In this document: in pieces, positions 10,847-19,606 of the stretch
How the letters are laid out: the number at the start of each line of letters is the position of its first letter
How positions within the stretch are numbered: the stretch's first letter is position 1
Source: Nitrosomonas sp.
GTDB lineage: Bacteria > Pseudomonadota > Gammaproteobacteria > Burkholderiales > Nitrosomonadaceae
Length of the DNA: 64,000 bases
Direction: 5' to 3'
Assembly: GCA_016703745.1 (NCBI GenBank)
Contig: JADJBK010000006.1
Span: 2,108,001 to 2,172,000 of the forward strand
Made by a program: the position numbers and the translations under genes
The notes under the pieces: model-generated
Databases searched by the model: none
Told to the model about the DNA's origin: nothing
The model's input: only the letters and a program-made list of their open reading frames with translations

Positions 10847-11191
10847 ATGATCAGTATAAACAAGGATGATAGTTTGATTGCTGTGGCGGTTGCCGGTGAA
10901 TTTACGCTGAATGATTTTCGGCAGTTTGAAGATGAGGTGCTCTACCAGGTACATTTGGGCGGTAAAGTCAGCATATTGTTGGATTTGCGAGATATGCTGT
11001 CCTATACAGTTGATGTGGCTTGGGGAGAGCTGACATTTGTACGCGAACATGGCGATGAAGTTGGTCGAGTGGCGATCGTAACTGATAATCAATGGCAGGC
11101 ATGGAGTGCCTGGGTGTCCAGTTTGCTGACTGATGCGGAGGTTATGGTTTTTTCCGATTACGATAAGGCTGAAAAATGGGTTATTGCCTGA
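10847..11191 (+). CDS. SpoIIAA/STAS-like small protein
   Basis: This 114-residue soluble protein resembles the SpoIIAA-like (CRAL-TRIO/STAS-fold) family. It has an N-terminal strand MISINKDDSLIAVAVAGEFT, an acidic helix, the strand VSILLDLRDML, and a C-terminal segment VMVFSDYDKAEKWV that is typical of the group. Proteins of this family are mostly uncharacterised; some bind lipids or take part in regulation. It lies 54 bp after the Rieske oxygenase gene and 21 bp before a membrane protein gene, so it is probably in the same transcript. Confidence 0.65.
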   Translation: MISINKDDSLIAVAVAGEFTLNDFRQFEDEVLYQVHLGGKVSILLDLRDMLSYTVDVAWGELTFVREHGDEVGRVAIVTDNQWQAWSAWVSSLLTDAEVMVFSDYDKAEKWVIA

Positions 11192-11212
11192 ATAATATAA
11201 GAGCCGAACAAA

Positions 11213-11689
11213 ATGAATGAGTTGTTGCTGGCGAGGGCGCTGCATGTGGTTGGTGTTGTCATATGGATTGGTGGCGTTGCCATGGTAACAAGTGTGCTGC
11301 TGCCCTTGTTGATACAGATGCCCTCAGCGCAGAATCGTGCTGAGTTTTTTAGGAAATTCGAAAAACGCTTTGCGGCGCAGGCGAGAATTGTTACCTTATT
11401 AGTTGGGCTGAGCGGGTTTTATATGGTGCATGCGTTGCACGCCTGGGGTCGCTTTGGTGAACTGCGATATTGGTGGATGCATGCGATGGTATTTGTCTGG
11501 TTGCTGTTCTCGATTCTCCTGTTTATTTTGGAACCGAATGTGTTACGTCGCCGTGTTGAGACAAGCGTTCAGCAAGCATCGGAAGCAACATTCAGAAGAA
11601 TGCAGCGTTTTCACTGGATTCTTTTGAGCATCAGTCTAGTGACTGTTGCGGGTGCAGTTGCCGGAAGTCATGGCTGGTTAATGCTCTAA
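11213..11689 (+). CDS. Small integral membrane protein, CopD/DUF2269-like
   Basis: This 158-residue membrane protein has about four helices: residues ~8-32, ~55-78, ~85-108 and ~135-156. The N-terminal LLLARALHVVGVVIWIGGVAM with an intramembrane His recalls CopD and DUF2269-like families, where such histidines may bind heme or metal. A second His-rich stretch is WWMHAMVFVWLL. It is 21 bp behind the SpoIIAA-like gene and 8 bp before the SirB2-like gene. A redox or heme-binding role is possible but only inferred from histidine placement. Confidence 0.6.
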   Translation: MNELLLARALHVVGVVIWIGGVAMVTSVLLPLLIQMPSAQNRAEFFRKFEKRFAAQARIVTLLVGLSGFYMVHALHAWGRFGELRYWWMHAMVFVWLLFSILLFILEPNVLRRRVETSVQQASEATFRRMQRFHWILLSISLVTVAGAVAGSHGWLML

Positions 11690-11697
11690 AAAAGATT

Positions 11698-12081
11698 ATG
11701 GATTATCTCGCACTGAAATATGTTCATGTTGCAAGCGTTATACTCAGTTACGCTCTGTTTTTATTCCGTGGAATATGGATGCTGCAGGTTTCGACTGTGT
11801 TGCAGCAGCGTTGGGTAAAAATTCTGCCACATGTTAATGACACTATATTGCTTTCCAGTGCGATTACTCTGGCAGTTCTGACACATAGAAATCCTGTTGA
11901 TGAGCCTTGGTTGGCAGCAAAAATTGCCGGATTAATCATTTATATTGTGTTGGGAATGATGGCTTTCAGATTTGGCAAAACTCAACAAGTGAGGTTGGTT
12001 AACTGGGTGCTAGCCCAGATTGTTTTTTTGTATATCGTGTTGGTTGCGCTAACCAAGCATCCTGCCATAGGTTTGATTTAG
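11698..12081 (+). CDS. SirB2-family membrane protein
   Basis: This 127-residue protein has four predicted membrane helices. It starts MDYLALKYVHVASVILSYALF and contains LRF-like FRGIWML, a layout matching the SirB2 family, which is of unknown function. Intramembrane histidines (His10, plus His45 before VNDTILLSS) resemble heme-ligand positions in small membrane cytochromes. It follows the CopD-like gene by 8 bp and closes the Rieske oxygenase gene run. An electron-transfer role alongside the Rieske oxygenase is inference. Confidence 0.65.
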   Translation: MDYLALKYVHVASVILSYALFLFRGIWMLQVSTVLQQRWVKILPHVNDTILLSSAITLAVLTHRNPVDEPWLAAKIAGLIIYIVLGMMAFRFGKTQQVRLVNWVLAQIVFLYIVLVALTKHPAIGLI

Positions 12082-12424
12082 GACATCCTGAGATTTTAGG
12101 TTTTGGTGATTTCTTATGCTGTGTGCCGCTTCGCTTATAAAATATATTTACGTTTATTCAATGTATTAACCTGTCATATCATAACCGCTAGACGTATATT
12201 CAGTCTGGTTTTGGATTCTGGGTTTTCATGGCTTCTTCATTTTGTGGTAATCATGTCCTTCCTGAATTAAAAGGTGATGATCACATTGTTTTGCACTTAC
12301 CTATATTATTGGTTGTGTTAAAATGCCCACCTTCCCAGCATGGGTTATTGGGGTATGGGGTGCTGGCTGGTTGTACGGCAAGGTTTCTAGGAATTTATAC
12401 TGTCTGACATGGAATTTTTGAAAA
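12082..12424. other. 343-bp intergenic region upstream of petABC
   Basis: This is a non-coding spacer between the SirB2-like gene and petA, both on the plus strand. It is expected to carry the petABC promoter, but I cannot name a convincing -35/-10 pair. No RNA gene or repeat was seen. Confidence 0.5.
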
Positions 12425-13030
12425 ATGACTGATAGCTTCAATAAGGGAGAGATGAGCGGGCGCAGGCGGTTTCTTCTGGTAACTACTTCAATTGCTGGTG
12501 CCATTGCAGGAGTGGGAGTGGCAACACCTTTTTTGCGCAGTATGATGCCAAGTGAGCGAGCAAAAGCAGCTGGTGCTCCGGTCGAAGTGGATATTGGTAA
12601 GCTGGAGCCGGGCATGCTGTTGACAGTCGAATGGCGTGGCAAGCCAATCTGGGTACTAAGGCGTACCGAGGCTATGCTGGAGACGCTGGAGAAGCTTAAT
12701 GCGCAACTCGCTGATCCAGATTCGCTGCGCGAACAGCAGCCGGCATATGCAAAAAATTTGACGCGCTCAATTAAGCCCGAGTTTCTTGTTGTTGAAGGGG
12801 TATGTACGCATCTGGGCTGTGCCCCAACATTCAGAAAAGATATTGCACCGGCTGATCTGGGAACCGATTGGTTAGGAGGATTTTTTTGTCCTTGCCATGG
12901 ATCAAAATTTGATCTGGCCGGAAGGGTCTATAGTGGTGTACCGGCGCCCACTAATCTGGTTGTTCCGCCTTATACCTATCTAAGTGATAGCAGTCTGTTA
13001 ATTGGTGCTGAAAGTAAAGAGTCCTCATAA
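12425..13030 (+). CDS. petA: Ubiquinol-cytochrome c reductase iron-sulfur subunit (Rieske)
   Basis: This is the Rieske subunit of the bc1 complex, 201 residues. A twin-arginine-type anchor (SGRRRFLLVTTSIAGAIAGVG, residues 11-31) is followed by a hinge and the cluster domain, with Cys127-Thr-His129-Leu-Gly-Cys132 and Cys155-Pro-Cys157-His158-Gly-Ser. Cys127, His129, Cys155 and His158 bind 2Fe-2S, and Cys132/Cys157 form the disulfide. It takes the first electron from quinol at the periplasmic Qo site and hands it to cytochrome c1. petB follows with a single base between stop and start. Confidence 0.97.
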   Translation: MTDSFNKGEMSGRRRFLLVTTSIAGAIAGVGVATPFLRSMMPSERAKAAGAPVEVDIGKLEPGMLLTVEWRGKPIWVLRRTEAMLETLEKLNAQLADPDSLREQQPAYAKNLTRSIKPEFLVVEGVCTHLGCAPTFRKDIAPADLGTDWLGGFFCPCHGSKFDLAGRVYSGVPAPTNLVVPPYTYLSDSSLLIGAESKESS

Positions 13031-13031
13031 A

Positions 13032-14279
13032 ATGAGCAAACAAGAAAATTCGATAGTAGCGTGGATTGATAAACGATTTCCGATGACGGTAACCTGGAAG
13101 GCGCATTTATCAGAATATTACGCGCCCAAAAACTTTAATTTCTGGTACTACTTTGGCTCTCTGGCCTTGTTGGTACTGGTTAACCAGTTGTTGACCGGTA
13201 TTTTTCTGACGATGAGCTATAAACCAGATGCCAGCATGGCATTCGCATCGGTGGAATACATCATGCGTGATGTGGATATGGGTTGGCTGATCAGATACAT
13301 GCATTCAACGGGTGCATCCATGTTTTTTGTGGTGGTCTACTTGCATATGTTTCGCGGCATGATGTATGGCTCCTATCGTAAACCTCGTGAATTGCTTTGG
13401 TTGATCGGGATGGCAATTTTCTTTGTTTTGATGAGCCTTGCCTTTACGGGTTATATTTTGCCATGGGGACAAATGTCATATTGGGGGGCCCAGGTAATAG
13501 TCAGTATGTTTGGTGCAATCCCGCTCATTGGTGAAACCTTGTCAAACTGGATACTGGGGGACTTTATGCTGTCGGATGCAGCATTAAACCGGTTCTTTGC
13601 CTACCATGTGGTTACTTTGCCTGGCTTGATTGTTGTTCTCGTGTTCGTGCATATTGTCGCTCTGCATCAAGTGGGATCTAATAACCCAGACGGAATCGAA
13701 ATCAAGACTAATCGCAATCCTAAAACTGGAATTCCTGTGGATGGAATTCCATTTCACCCTTATTACACGATTAAAGATATCGTTGGGACGGTTGTATTTC
13801 TAATTATCTTCTGCCTAATTGTTTTCTTTGCGCCAGAAATGGGTGGCTATTTTCTGGAATACAATAATTTTATTCCAGCTGATAGACTCAAAACGCCGGA
13901 TCACATTGCGCCAGTCTGGTACTTCACGCCTTACTACTCAATGTTGCGTGCAGTCACAGTTAATTTTCTTTGGATAGATGCAAAATTATGGGGAGTAATT
14001 CTAATGGCGGCTGGTGTGGTGGTTTTTTGTTTTCTGCCATGGTTGGATCGTAGCCCAGCCAAGTCTATCCGTTACAAAGGTCCTTACTTCAAAATAGCGC
14101 TCACACTTTTTGTGATCAGCTTTTTTGTGTTGGGGTGGCTGGGAACGCAGACTCCTACCCCTCTCTATACCTTGCTAGCACAAATATTCACAGTGGTGTA
14201 TTTTGCATTTTTTATTCTGATGCCGTGGTATAGCAAAATCGATAAAACCAAACCAGAACCGACAAGTGTGACGAAATGA
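13032..14279 (+). CDS. petB: Ubiquinol-cytochrome c reductase cytochrome b subunit
   Basis: This is the core membrane subunit of the bc1 complex, 415 residues, with eight expected helices. The four b-heme histidines lie in YMHSTGASMFFVVVYLHMFRG and AYHVVTLPGLIVVLVFVHI. The Qo-site motif corresponding to PEWY reads PVWY here (IAPVWYFTPYYSMLRA). The ATG at 13032 (MSKQEN) is chosen because it directly follows the petA stop; a TTG 10 codons earlier lies inside petA. The 3' end overlaps petC by 4 bp (ATGA). Confidence 0.96.
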   Translation: MSKQENSIVAWIDKRFPMTVTWKAHLSEYYAPKNFNFWYYFGSLALLVLVNQLLTGIFLTMSYKPDASMAFASVEYIMRDVDMGWLIRYMHSTGASMFFVVVYLHMFRGMMYGSYRKPRELLWLIGMAIFFVLMSLAFTGYILPWGQMSYWGAQVIVSMFGAIPLIGETLSNWILGDFMLSDAALNRFFAYHVVTLPGLIVVLVFVHIVALHQVGSNNPDGIEIKTNRNPKTGIPVDGIPFHPYYTIKDIVGTVVFLIIFCLIVFFAPEMGGYFLEYNNFIPADRLKTPDHIAPVWYFTPYYSMLRAVTVNFLWIDAKLWGVILMAAGVVVFCFLPWLDRSPAKSIRYKGPYFKIALTLFVISFFVLGWLGTQTPTPLYTLLAQIFTVVYFAFFILMPWYSKIDKTKPEPTSVTK

Positions 14280-15010
14280 AAATAATGAAACTTTTGCTGA
14301 TTTCGAGTATGGTATTGCTGATTCCATGCTTTGCTCATGCTGCTGCCAGTGTTGCCTTGGATAAGGCCCCAATTAATGTGGATGATAAAGAATCATTGAA
14401 ACGGGGTGCTAAAAGTTTTGTCGAGTACTGCCTGACTTGTCACGGCGCAGAATTTATGCGTTACAATCGCCATCGTGATCTTGGCATGAGCGAGGGTGAG
14501 ATTGTCGATCAACTAATCCATACTGGTCAAAAAGTTGGCGAGTTGATGGAGAGCTCGATGAGGAAAAAAGAAGCGGAAACTTGGTTTGGTGTTGTGCCGC
14601 CAGATTTATCAGTCATTTCTCGTGCGCGTGGAGCAGATTGGTTGTATACCTACCTAAGGGCGTTCTACAGAGATTCATCAACAGTGAGCGGTTGGAATAA
14701 TTTGGTTTTTGATAAAGTGGCCATGCCTCATGTTTTGCATCAGCTCCAAGGTCAGCAGGTTTTAAGTGGTAACGACCATAAAATTGAAAAAGCTTCAACG
14801 ACTAAACAGCTTGAGCTGGCTGTCCCCGGCGTAATGACGGAAGCCGAGTTTAATAATTTTGTAGTCGACTTAGTCAACTACATGGTGTATCTTGGCGAGC
14901 CTCATGCGGCGCATAGAAAAGAGTTGGGAATGGGAGTTCTATTGTTTTTATTCCTGTTGTTGGGGCTAGCTTACTTGCTTAAAAAAGAATACTGGCGGGA
15001 TATTCACTGA
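14276..15010 (+). CDS. petC: Ubiquinol-cytochrome c reductase cytochrome c1
   Basis: This is membrane-anchored cytochrome c1, 244 residues. It has a signal peptide (MKIMKLLLISSMVLLIPCFAHA), the heme site Cys52-x2-Cys55-His56 (CLTCHG), a probable axial Met in the DKVAMPHVLHQ region (~residue 152), and a C-terminal membrane helix (MGVLLFLFLLLGLAYLL) with a basic cytoplasmic end. It accepts electrons from the Rieske protein and passes them to soluble cytochrome c. It overlaps petB by 4 bp and completes the petABC operon. Confidence 0.96.
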   Translation: MKIMKLLLISSMVLLIPCFAHAAASVALDKAPINVDDKESLKRGAKSFVEYCLTCHGAEFMRYNRHRDLGMSEGEIVDQLIHTGQKVGELMESSMRKKEAETWFGVVPPDLSVISRARGADWLYTYLRAFYRDSSTVSGWNNLVFDKVAMPHVLHQLQGQQVLSGNDHKIEKASTTKQLELAVPGVMTEAEFNNFVVDLVNYMVYLGEPHAAHRKELGMGVLLFLFLLLGLAYLLKKEYWRDIH

Positions 15011-15103
15011 TCGAGCGAGATGTAATTGCTATTGGTGGTTGATTTCAGTAGTAATACAGAGTCGGCTACCAGATAATAAATTAATTGCAGTAAATTAAAA
15101 AAT

Positions 15104-15703
15104 ATGATGACGCTCTACTCAATTGCAACATGCCCATTCAGTCATCGTTGTCGGATAGTGTTGCACGAGAAAGACATGGATTTTCAGGTGATTGATGTTG
15201 ATCCTAACAACATCCCCGAGGATCTTGCAGTCATCAGCCCTTACGGTAAGATGCCTCTGTTAGTAGAGCGAGATCTGGTCTTATATGAAGCGAATATCAT
15301 TAATGAGTACATCGATGAGCGTTTTCCACATCCACAATTAATGCCGGCTGATCCGGTGATGCGGGCGCGGGCGAGACTTTTGTTGCATCGGTTTGAAAAA
15401 GAACTGTTCTGTCATATCGAGGCGCTTGAAAATAATGATCGAAAATCGATTGATCGTATTCGTGTCGAGATGTCCAATGGACTGACCATGATTGCTGCTA
15501 TTTTTGATAAGCAGAAATATATGCTGGGGGACGAATACTCCATGCTGGATGTTGCAATTGCGCCACTTTTATGGCGGCTTGATCATTATGGAATCAAACT
15601 GCCTAAGCAGGCCGCCTCACTACTTAAGTATGCCGAGCGTTTATTTATCAGGCCATTGTTTATTGATGCGTTGACACCTTCCGAAAAATTGATGCGGAAA
15701 TGA
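15104..15703 (+). CDS. sspA: Stringent starvation protein A
   Basis: SspA is a glutathione-S-transferase-fold protein that binds RNA polymerase and alters transcription under starvation. The 199-residue protein has the N-terminal thioredoxin-like domain (MTLYSIATCPFSHRCRIVLHEKDMDF) with CPFSHRCR, followed by GKMPLLVERDLVLYEANIINEYIDERFPHP and an all-helical C-terminal domain. The order petABC-sspA-sspB is common in betaproteobacteria. It overlaps sspB by 4 bp. Confidence 0.93.
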   Translation: MMTLYSIATCPFSHRCRIVLHEKDMDFQVIDVDPNNIPEDLAVISPYGKMPLLVERDLVLYEANIINEYIDERFPHPQLMPADPVMRARARLLLHRFEKELFCHIEALENNDRKSIDRIRVEMSNGLTMIAAIFDKQKYMLGDEYSMLDVAIAPLLWRLDHYGIKLPKQAASLLKYAERLFIRPLFIDALTPSEKLMRK

Positions 15704-16107
15704 AAGATATAGCAATCAAACCCTATTTAATACGTGCGGTTTATGAGTGGTGCATTGCCAGTGAGGTCGCTCCTCATCTTACTGCTGTTTCTATTCATTG
15801 CCACAACTTGCCGGAAAACCTGGTTCTGCATGAGGACGTGACTCTGAATATAGATCCAGTCGCAACGGATGGCCTCTCAATAAACGATGAATTTGTACAA
15901 TTTAACGCTCGTTTTAATGGAATTTCCAGAAAAATTTTAATTCCTATTGAAGCTGTCAAAGCAATTTTTTCCAAGGAATTGGAACATGGATTAAGTTTCA
16001 CTCCTGAAACTAAGAATGAAAAAGTCAAGATACCTGTTAAAACAATAGACTCTAAAATAAATACTCAAGTTAACCGCGATAAATCTTTCCTGAAAATCGT
16101 AAAGTAA
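15700..16107 (+). CDS. sspB: ClpXP protease specificity-enhancing factor
   Basis: SspB is the adaptor that delivers ssrA-tagged, stalled-ribosome products to ClpXP. The 135-residue protein has the N-terminal substrate-binding domain (KPYLIRAVYEWCIASEVAPHL, then DEFVQFNARFNG) and a flexible C-terminal tail. Family members end with a ClpX-binding peptide; here the tail ends RDKSFLKIVK, which fits. The ATG overlaps the sspA stop, so the two are co-translated. Confidence 0.92.
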   Translation: MKDIAIKPYLIRAVYEWCIASEVAPHLTAVSIHCHNLPENLVLHEDVTLNIDPVATDGLSINDEFVQFNARFNGISRKILIPIEAVKAIFSKELEHGLSFTPETKNEKVKIPVKTIDSKINTQVNRDKSFLKIVK

Positions 16108-16163
16108 TACTGCCTCAGTTTTTTATATAAATTTCTTATAGTTAGTAGCATAGATATCATCAT

Positions 16164-16239
16164 GCCGGCATAGCTCAGATGGTAGAGCAGCTGATTTGTA
16201 ATCAGAAGGTCCCGAGTTCGATTCTTGGTGCCGGCACCA
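16164..16239 (+). tRNA. tRNA-Thr (TGT anticodon)
   Basis: This 76-nt tRNA includes an encoded CCA. The acceptor stem GCCGGCA pairs with TGCCGGC, the anticodon arm CTGATTTGTAATCAG carries TGT, and the T-arm holds GTTCGATTC. It is the last core feature before the accessory patch at 16.2-20.5 kb. tRNA 3' ends often serve as integration sites, but I found no second copy of its 3' end. Confidence 0.97.
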
Positions 16240-16882
16240 CTCATATTTACTCAATAAATACATAAGGTTATGCATATCTCTATATAGATTTTTGCGATAT
16301 GCGTTATGTAAATCAAGTTTGTTGTTAAGAAATTTAAGTATTTATAATCAAGATGTTAAGAGGTTACTTTTAGGTCTCTAACTTTGTGGCTAGCACCTCT
16401 GATTAATAATCGGATCACCTTTCATTTTAAGTCCTGGATTTTTAGGGTCTTAATTGCGGGAGTTGTATTTGGATGTGCCAGGTTCATTAAAAAAGGCTAT
16501 GTCATCGTTAATTGTTGGTCGCTGCAAATAAACACTATTTATCATTTATAAACGAGCCATTAGCCAAAAAACCAATAATTGATATTTTTCTTTAAATTCA
16601 TTGGGTTACATGACAACCACTAACTAACGATGACATAGCCTTAAAAAATGAGAGTCAATGCGACTATATCCGAGTCGTGTATTTCTTCGCTTCATTTTAA
16701 CCGCAAGCTCAATCAGATCTTCTCTGGTTTTTTCGTCCAGGCTTAATTCGATTTTTACTGGTATAGATATTGCCAGAGACCTTTACAAAACATCTGAATC
16801 CAAGAACAACAGGAGAAAACTTGAAATTTAAATTTGTTTTCCTGCCATTTTATGAATTTTTAAAGATAAATCGCGTTGTTTA
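16240..16882. other. Non-coding stretch after tRNA-Thr
   Basis: This AT-rich region has no credible gene. It holds the MITE-like inverted-repeat element (16486-16653). It also has a 13-bp match, ACCTCTGATTAAT at 16395-16407, to the end of the IS5-family element that begins at 16883; this may be a relic of an older insertion. Confidence 0.6.
16486..16653. repeat. MITE-like element with inverted ends
   Basis: A perfect 16-bp inverted repeat, GGCTATGTCATCGTTA at 16495-16510 and its complement at 16625-16640, encloses ~114 bp of AT-rich DNA. The similarity extends imperfectly outward (both arms run into A-rich CATT-type ends) and inward (TTGTTGGT against GTGGTTGTC). There is no coding capacity, so it is either a non-autonomous transposable element or the paired ends of a deleted one. 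No transposase with these ends is visible in the window. Confidence 0.6.
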
Positions 16883-18078
16883 AGGAACCTCTGATTAATT
16901 CCCCGCAAGCAATATAATTCTGCATCAAACTTTTCCGAGAAGCCATTCATGAAACCTTACCAACAGATGAGTTTTGCTGATGCAGAATACGCCAATAAGG
17001 GCAAAGTCACGCGCCGCGAGAAGTTTCTCGATCAACTTGACGGGTTATTGCCTTGGCAGGCTATGATTGATGTTATTGAACCACACTATGCGCCAGGCAA
17101 TGGGCGTGGCCGCAAACCATTTGCCCTGGAATTGATGCTGCGCGCGCATGTTGCGCAAATTATCTACAACTATTCCGATCCGGGCATGGAAGATGCGCTG
17201 TATGAGATTGAATCACTGCGCCGCTTTTGCGGCATTCGTCTGGAAGCCGTGCCGGATGAAAGCACCATTTTGCAATTTCGGCATTTACTGGAAAAACACG
17301 GGTTAATGGATCAGATCTTCCAGATCATCAACCAAACGCTGAGTGAGCGTGGGCTGTTCTTGAAAGCCGGCACCATCGTCGATGCCAGCCTGATTGCCGC
17401 GCCGACTTCGACCAAAAATAAAAGCCGGTCGCGTGATCCAGAAATGCATTCCAGTAAAAAGGGCAATCAATGGTTTTTCGGCAGCAAGTTTCATATCGGC
17501 GTCGATCATGAAACCGGGTTGGTGCATACGCTCAAAGTAACCTCGGGGCATGTCAGCGACGTTGCCGAAGCCGCCGCCCTGCTGCATGGCGAGGAACAGT
17601 TTATTCATGGCGATGCCGGATATCAGGGGCTGGATAAACGCCCGGAGATGCCGGTGGAAAACCCTCCGGCCTGCGTGATCGCGATGCGTCCGGGCAAACT
17701 GGCCAGACTCACGAAAGACGATTCCGGAGCGGCTCAACTACTGCGCGAGGCCGCCCGCGAACTGGCGAAACGCCGCGCCAAAGTCGAACACGTGTTTCGG
17801 GATATCAAAATCCGCTTTGGGTATGCTAAAAATCGCTATCGTGGCCTGGCCAAAAATGCGGCCCGCTTGACCTTCCTGACAGCCATTGCCAACGTCATCC
17901 GTGGTGATGCTTATGAACGTCGATGTCTTGTTGCGTCTGAAATTTGAAAACAAGCCAGTAAATGGACTTGTTTCCAGGGAGAAATAGCTGTTTTCATAAA
18001 AATCAGCGTCACTATTTGAAAATAGTGGCTAGTTTTTGAGTGACTGCCGTTCAGAATGTTTGTTTTTCAGAGGTTCCT
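16883..18078 (+). mobile_element. IS5-family insertion sequence, complete, 1196 bp
   Basis: The 12-bp ends AGGAACCTCTGA (left) and its complement TCAGAGGTTCCT (right) are perfect inverted repeats. They are flanked by a 3-bp direct duplication TTA (16880-16882 and 18079-18081), the TNA-type target of IS1031-like IS5 elements. One transposase frame fills the element. Intact ends, gene and duplication suggest a recent insertion. It sits upstream of a CobW C-terminal relic and may have caused, or followed, the loss of that gene. Confidence 0.93.
16949..17947 (+). CDS. IS5-family transposase
   Basis: This 332-residue DDE transposase starts MKPYQQMSFADAEYANKGKV, the usual opening of the IS5 group. 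The catalytic triad can be placed at Asp in GTIVDASLI (~residue 145), Asp in GDAGYQGLDKR (~residue 224) and Glu in KVEHVFRDIKIRFGY (~residue 281). Full length without frameshift implies an active element. Confidence 0.93.
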   Translation: MKPYQQMSFADAEYANKGKVTRREKFLDQLDGLLPWQAMIDVIEPHYAPGNGRGRKPFALELMLRAHVAQIIYNYSDPGMEDALYEIESLRRFCGIRLEAVPDESTILQFRHLLEKHGLMDQIFQIINQTLSERGLFLKAGTIVDASLIAAPTSTKNKSRSRDPEMHSSKKGNQWFFGSKFHIGVDHETGLVHTLKVTSGHVSDVAEAAALLHGEEQFIHGDAGYQGLDKRPEMPVENPPACVIAMRPGKLARLTKDDSGAAQLLREAARELAKRRAKVEHVFRDIKIRFGYAKNRYRGLAKNAARLTFLTAIANVIRGDAYERRCLVASEI

Positions 18079-18223
18079 TTACCCTTGGGCGTCTTTCGCC
18101 TGAAGCGCCAAAACGCGGCAAAATCCTTGACTTTTTGTGACAACTGAATCGGAATACAGTCATTTTTTGATAGATTATCATGGTGTTTGACAACCGTGCC
18201 AGCTTTCAGTACATTCAACCCTC

Positions 18224-18436
18224 ATGGAAAAGGTGGTTTATTTTTCCTATGCCCGCAACGACCAGCCTATGGCCATGCATGGCGTGCAGCATATCCTCCA
18301 CCCGCTGACACCATTACCCGCCTGGCCGGACAATGACCGCCGCTCGAAAATCGTCTTCATCACCCGTGATATGGAGCGGGAAACGGTCGAGCGTATTTTT
18401 AAGGTGATCACACAGGTGGCAAGGCGCGGCCAGTAA
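18224..18436 (+). pseudogene. C-terminal relic of a CobW-family GTPase
   Basis: The 70 residues read like the C-terminal domain of CobW/COG0523 metal-chaperone GTPases. Diagnostic pieces are MHGVQHILHPLTPLPAWP, DNDRRSKIVFITRDMER and ETVERIF. The GTPase domain, with Walker A and the CxCC metal motif, is missing. The relic starts 146 bp after the IS5 element, so the 5' part was probably lost in an IS-linked deletion. It could be translated as a short peptide from the ATG at 18224, but a function is unlikely. Confidence 0.72.
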
Positions 18437-18495
18437 GCTTTCCGGGAATAGCGATCGTAATATGTGTGGTTTTTTTAAAGACGCGGATTCAAGTA

Positions 18496-19533
18496 TCAGG
18501 GTTTCACGCCGGTCACTATGCTGTAATAGCCGAATGCCTTGTGAATTCGGATATCCTGGAAACCGATTTTCTTCAGCATGGCGGACAATTCCTGGCCGGA
18601 ATACTGTTTACCTTCCGTCCAGCCCAGCATCATCATGCTGAATGCCGCGGAAGCGAAAGGGCCGTTTTTTTCGTCATTGTAGAGCATTTCATGAATGACT
18701 ATCCACCCGCCGGATTCAAGACTGTTGAAGCTCTTTGCCGTCAGAAAATGACATTTTTCCGGCAACCAGTCGTGATACAGATTGGAGAAAAGATGCAAAT
18801 CCGCCTGCGGCCAGTGATCCTGCCAGATATTGCCCGGGTGTGTTTTGACGCGATCCTGCAAGTTATATTGTGCAATGTAACCTTCAGCCACTTCGCAAAC
18901 CTGCGGAAAATCCAGGATCAGCGCTTTCTGCAAGTCCGGCAGCCGCAGCGCCGCGCCGATCGAATGCGCGCCGGAACCACCGCCGATGTCGAGCATCACG
19001 CGGTGCTTTGAAAAATCCATGATACCCGGCCAGACGAGCGCGGGCGTGATGCTGATACTGTGCATGCCACAAGTGAAGCGGTGGAGCAGTTCGATCTGCT
19101 CTTCATGCGATTTGAATATATCGCCGCCGCCGTAAGCCTGCGGCGCATCGGTGAGGACTGCTTTTTCGAGCTCTTTGAAGGAACATACCTGATAATTGTC
19201 GATCATCAGATCCCAGAAAAAACCGAAGTAATTGGGGCTTTCTTCAAGTAGATACTCTCGCGTAACCGGCGTCAGTGCATATCGCTCCGCTTGTAAGGAA
19301 AGAAAGCCCAGTGCAGTGGCCGCCGTCAGGATCGCTTCCGCAGGGCGCTGATGTATGTTCAGCGCAGCGCAAATTTCCGGCAGGGTGCACGCACGTTCAG
19401 CCAGCAAAGGAAATATTTTCAAGCGGTGGGCCAGGAGTAATGCCGGATAGCCATAAACCGCAAAGACGACATCCCACACCGGACGATCATCCACCTGTGG
19501 TATCTGAACATTGGAATCAGTATTGTGCGACAT
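18496..19533 (-). CDS. SAM-dependent O-methyltransferase (COMT-like)
   Basis: This 345-residue protein has the two-domain plan of plant-type O-methyltransferases and hydroxyneurosporene methyltransferases. An N-terminal winged-helix dimerisation domain (residues ~20-100) is followed by a Rossmann domain with SAM motif I LDIGGGSGAHSIG (~181-193) and a likely catalytic His in LYHDWLPEKC (~250). The substrate would be a small phenolic, polyketide or isoprenoid hydroxyl. It is followed on the same strand by nothing recognisable, and preceded 73 bp upstream by an SRPBCC gene on that strand. A methyltransferase beside a cyclase-like SRPBCC protein in a mobile-element-rich patch suggests an acquired piece of a secondary-metabolite pathway; this is inference. 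Confidence 0.82.
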   Translation of the reverse strand: MSHNTDSNVQIPQVDDRPVWDVVFAVYGYPALLLAHRLKIFPLLAERACTLPEICAALNIHQRPAEAILTAATALGFLSLQAERYALTPVTREYLLEESPNYFGFFWDLMIDNYQVCSFKELEKAVLTDAPQAYGGGDIFKSHEEQIELLHRFTCGMHSISITPALVWPGIMDFSKHRVMLDIGGGSGAHSIGAALRLPDLQKALILDFPQVCEVAEGYIAQYNLQDRVKTHPGNIWQDHWPQADLHLFSNLYHDWLPEKCHFLTAKSFNSLESGGWIVIHEMLYNDEKNGPFASAAFSMMMLGWTEGKQYSGQELSAMLKKIGFQDIRIHKAFGYYSIVTGVKP

Positions 19534-19606
19534 TACGCCTCCTTATTGCGTTTATTTTTCCTGGTTTAGCGGACTGGCCGGTGATTGATGCAGCGATGCA
19601 GCGCGC

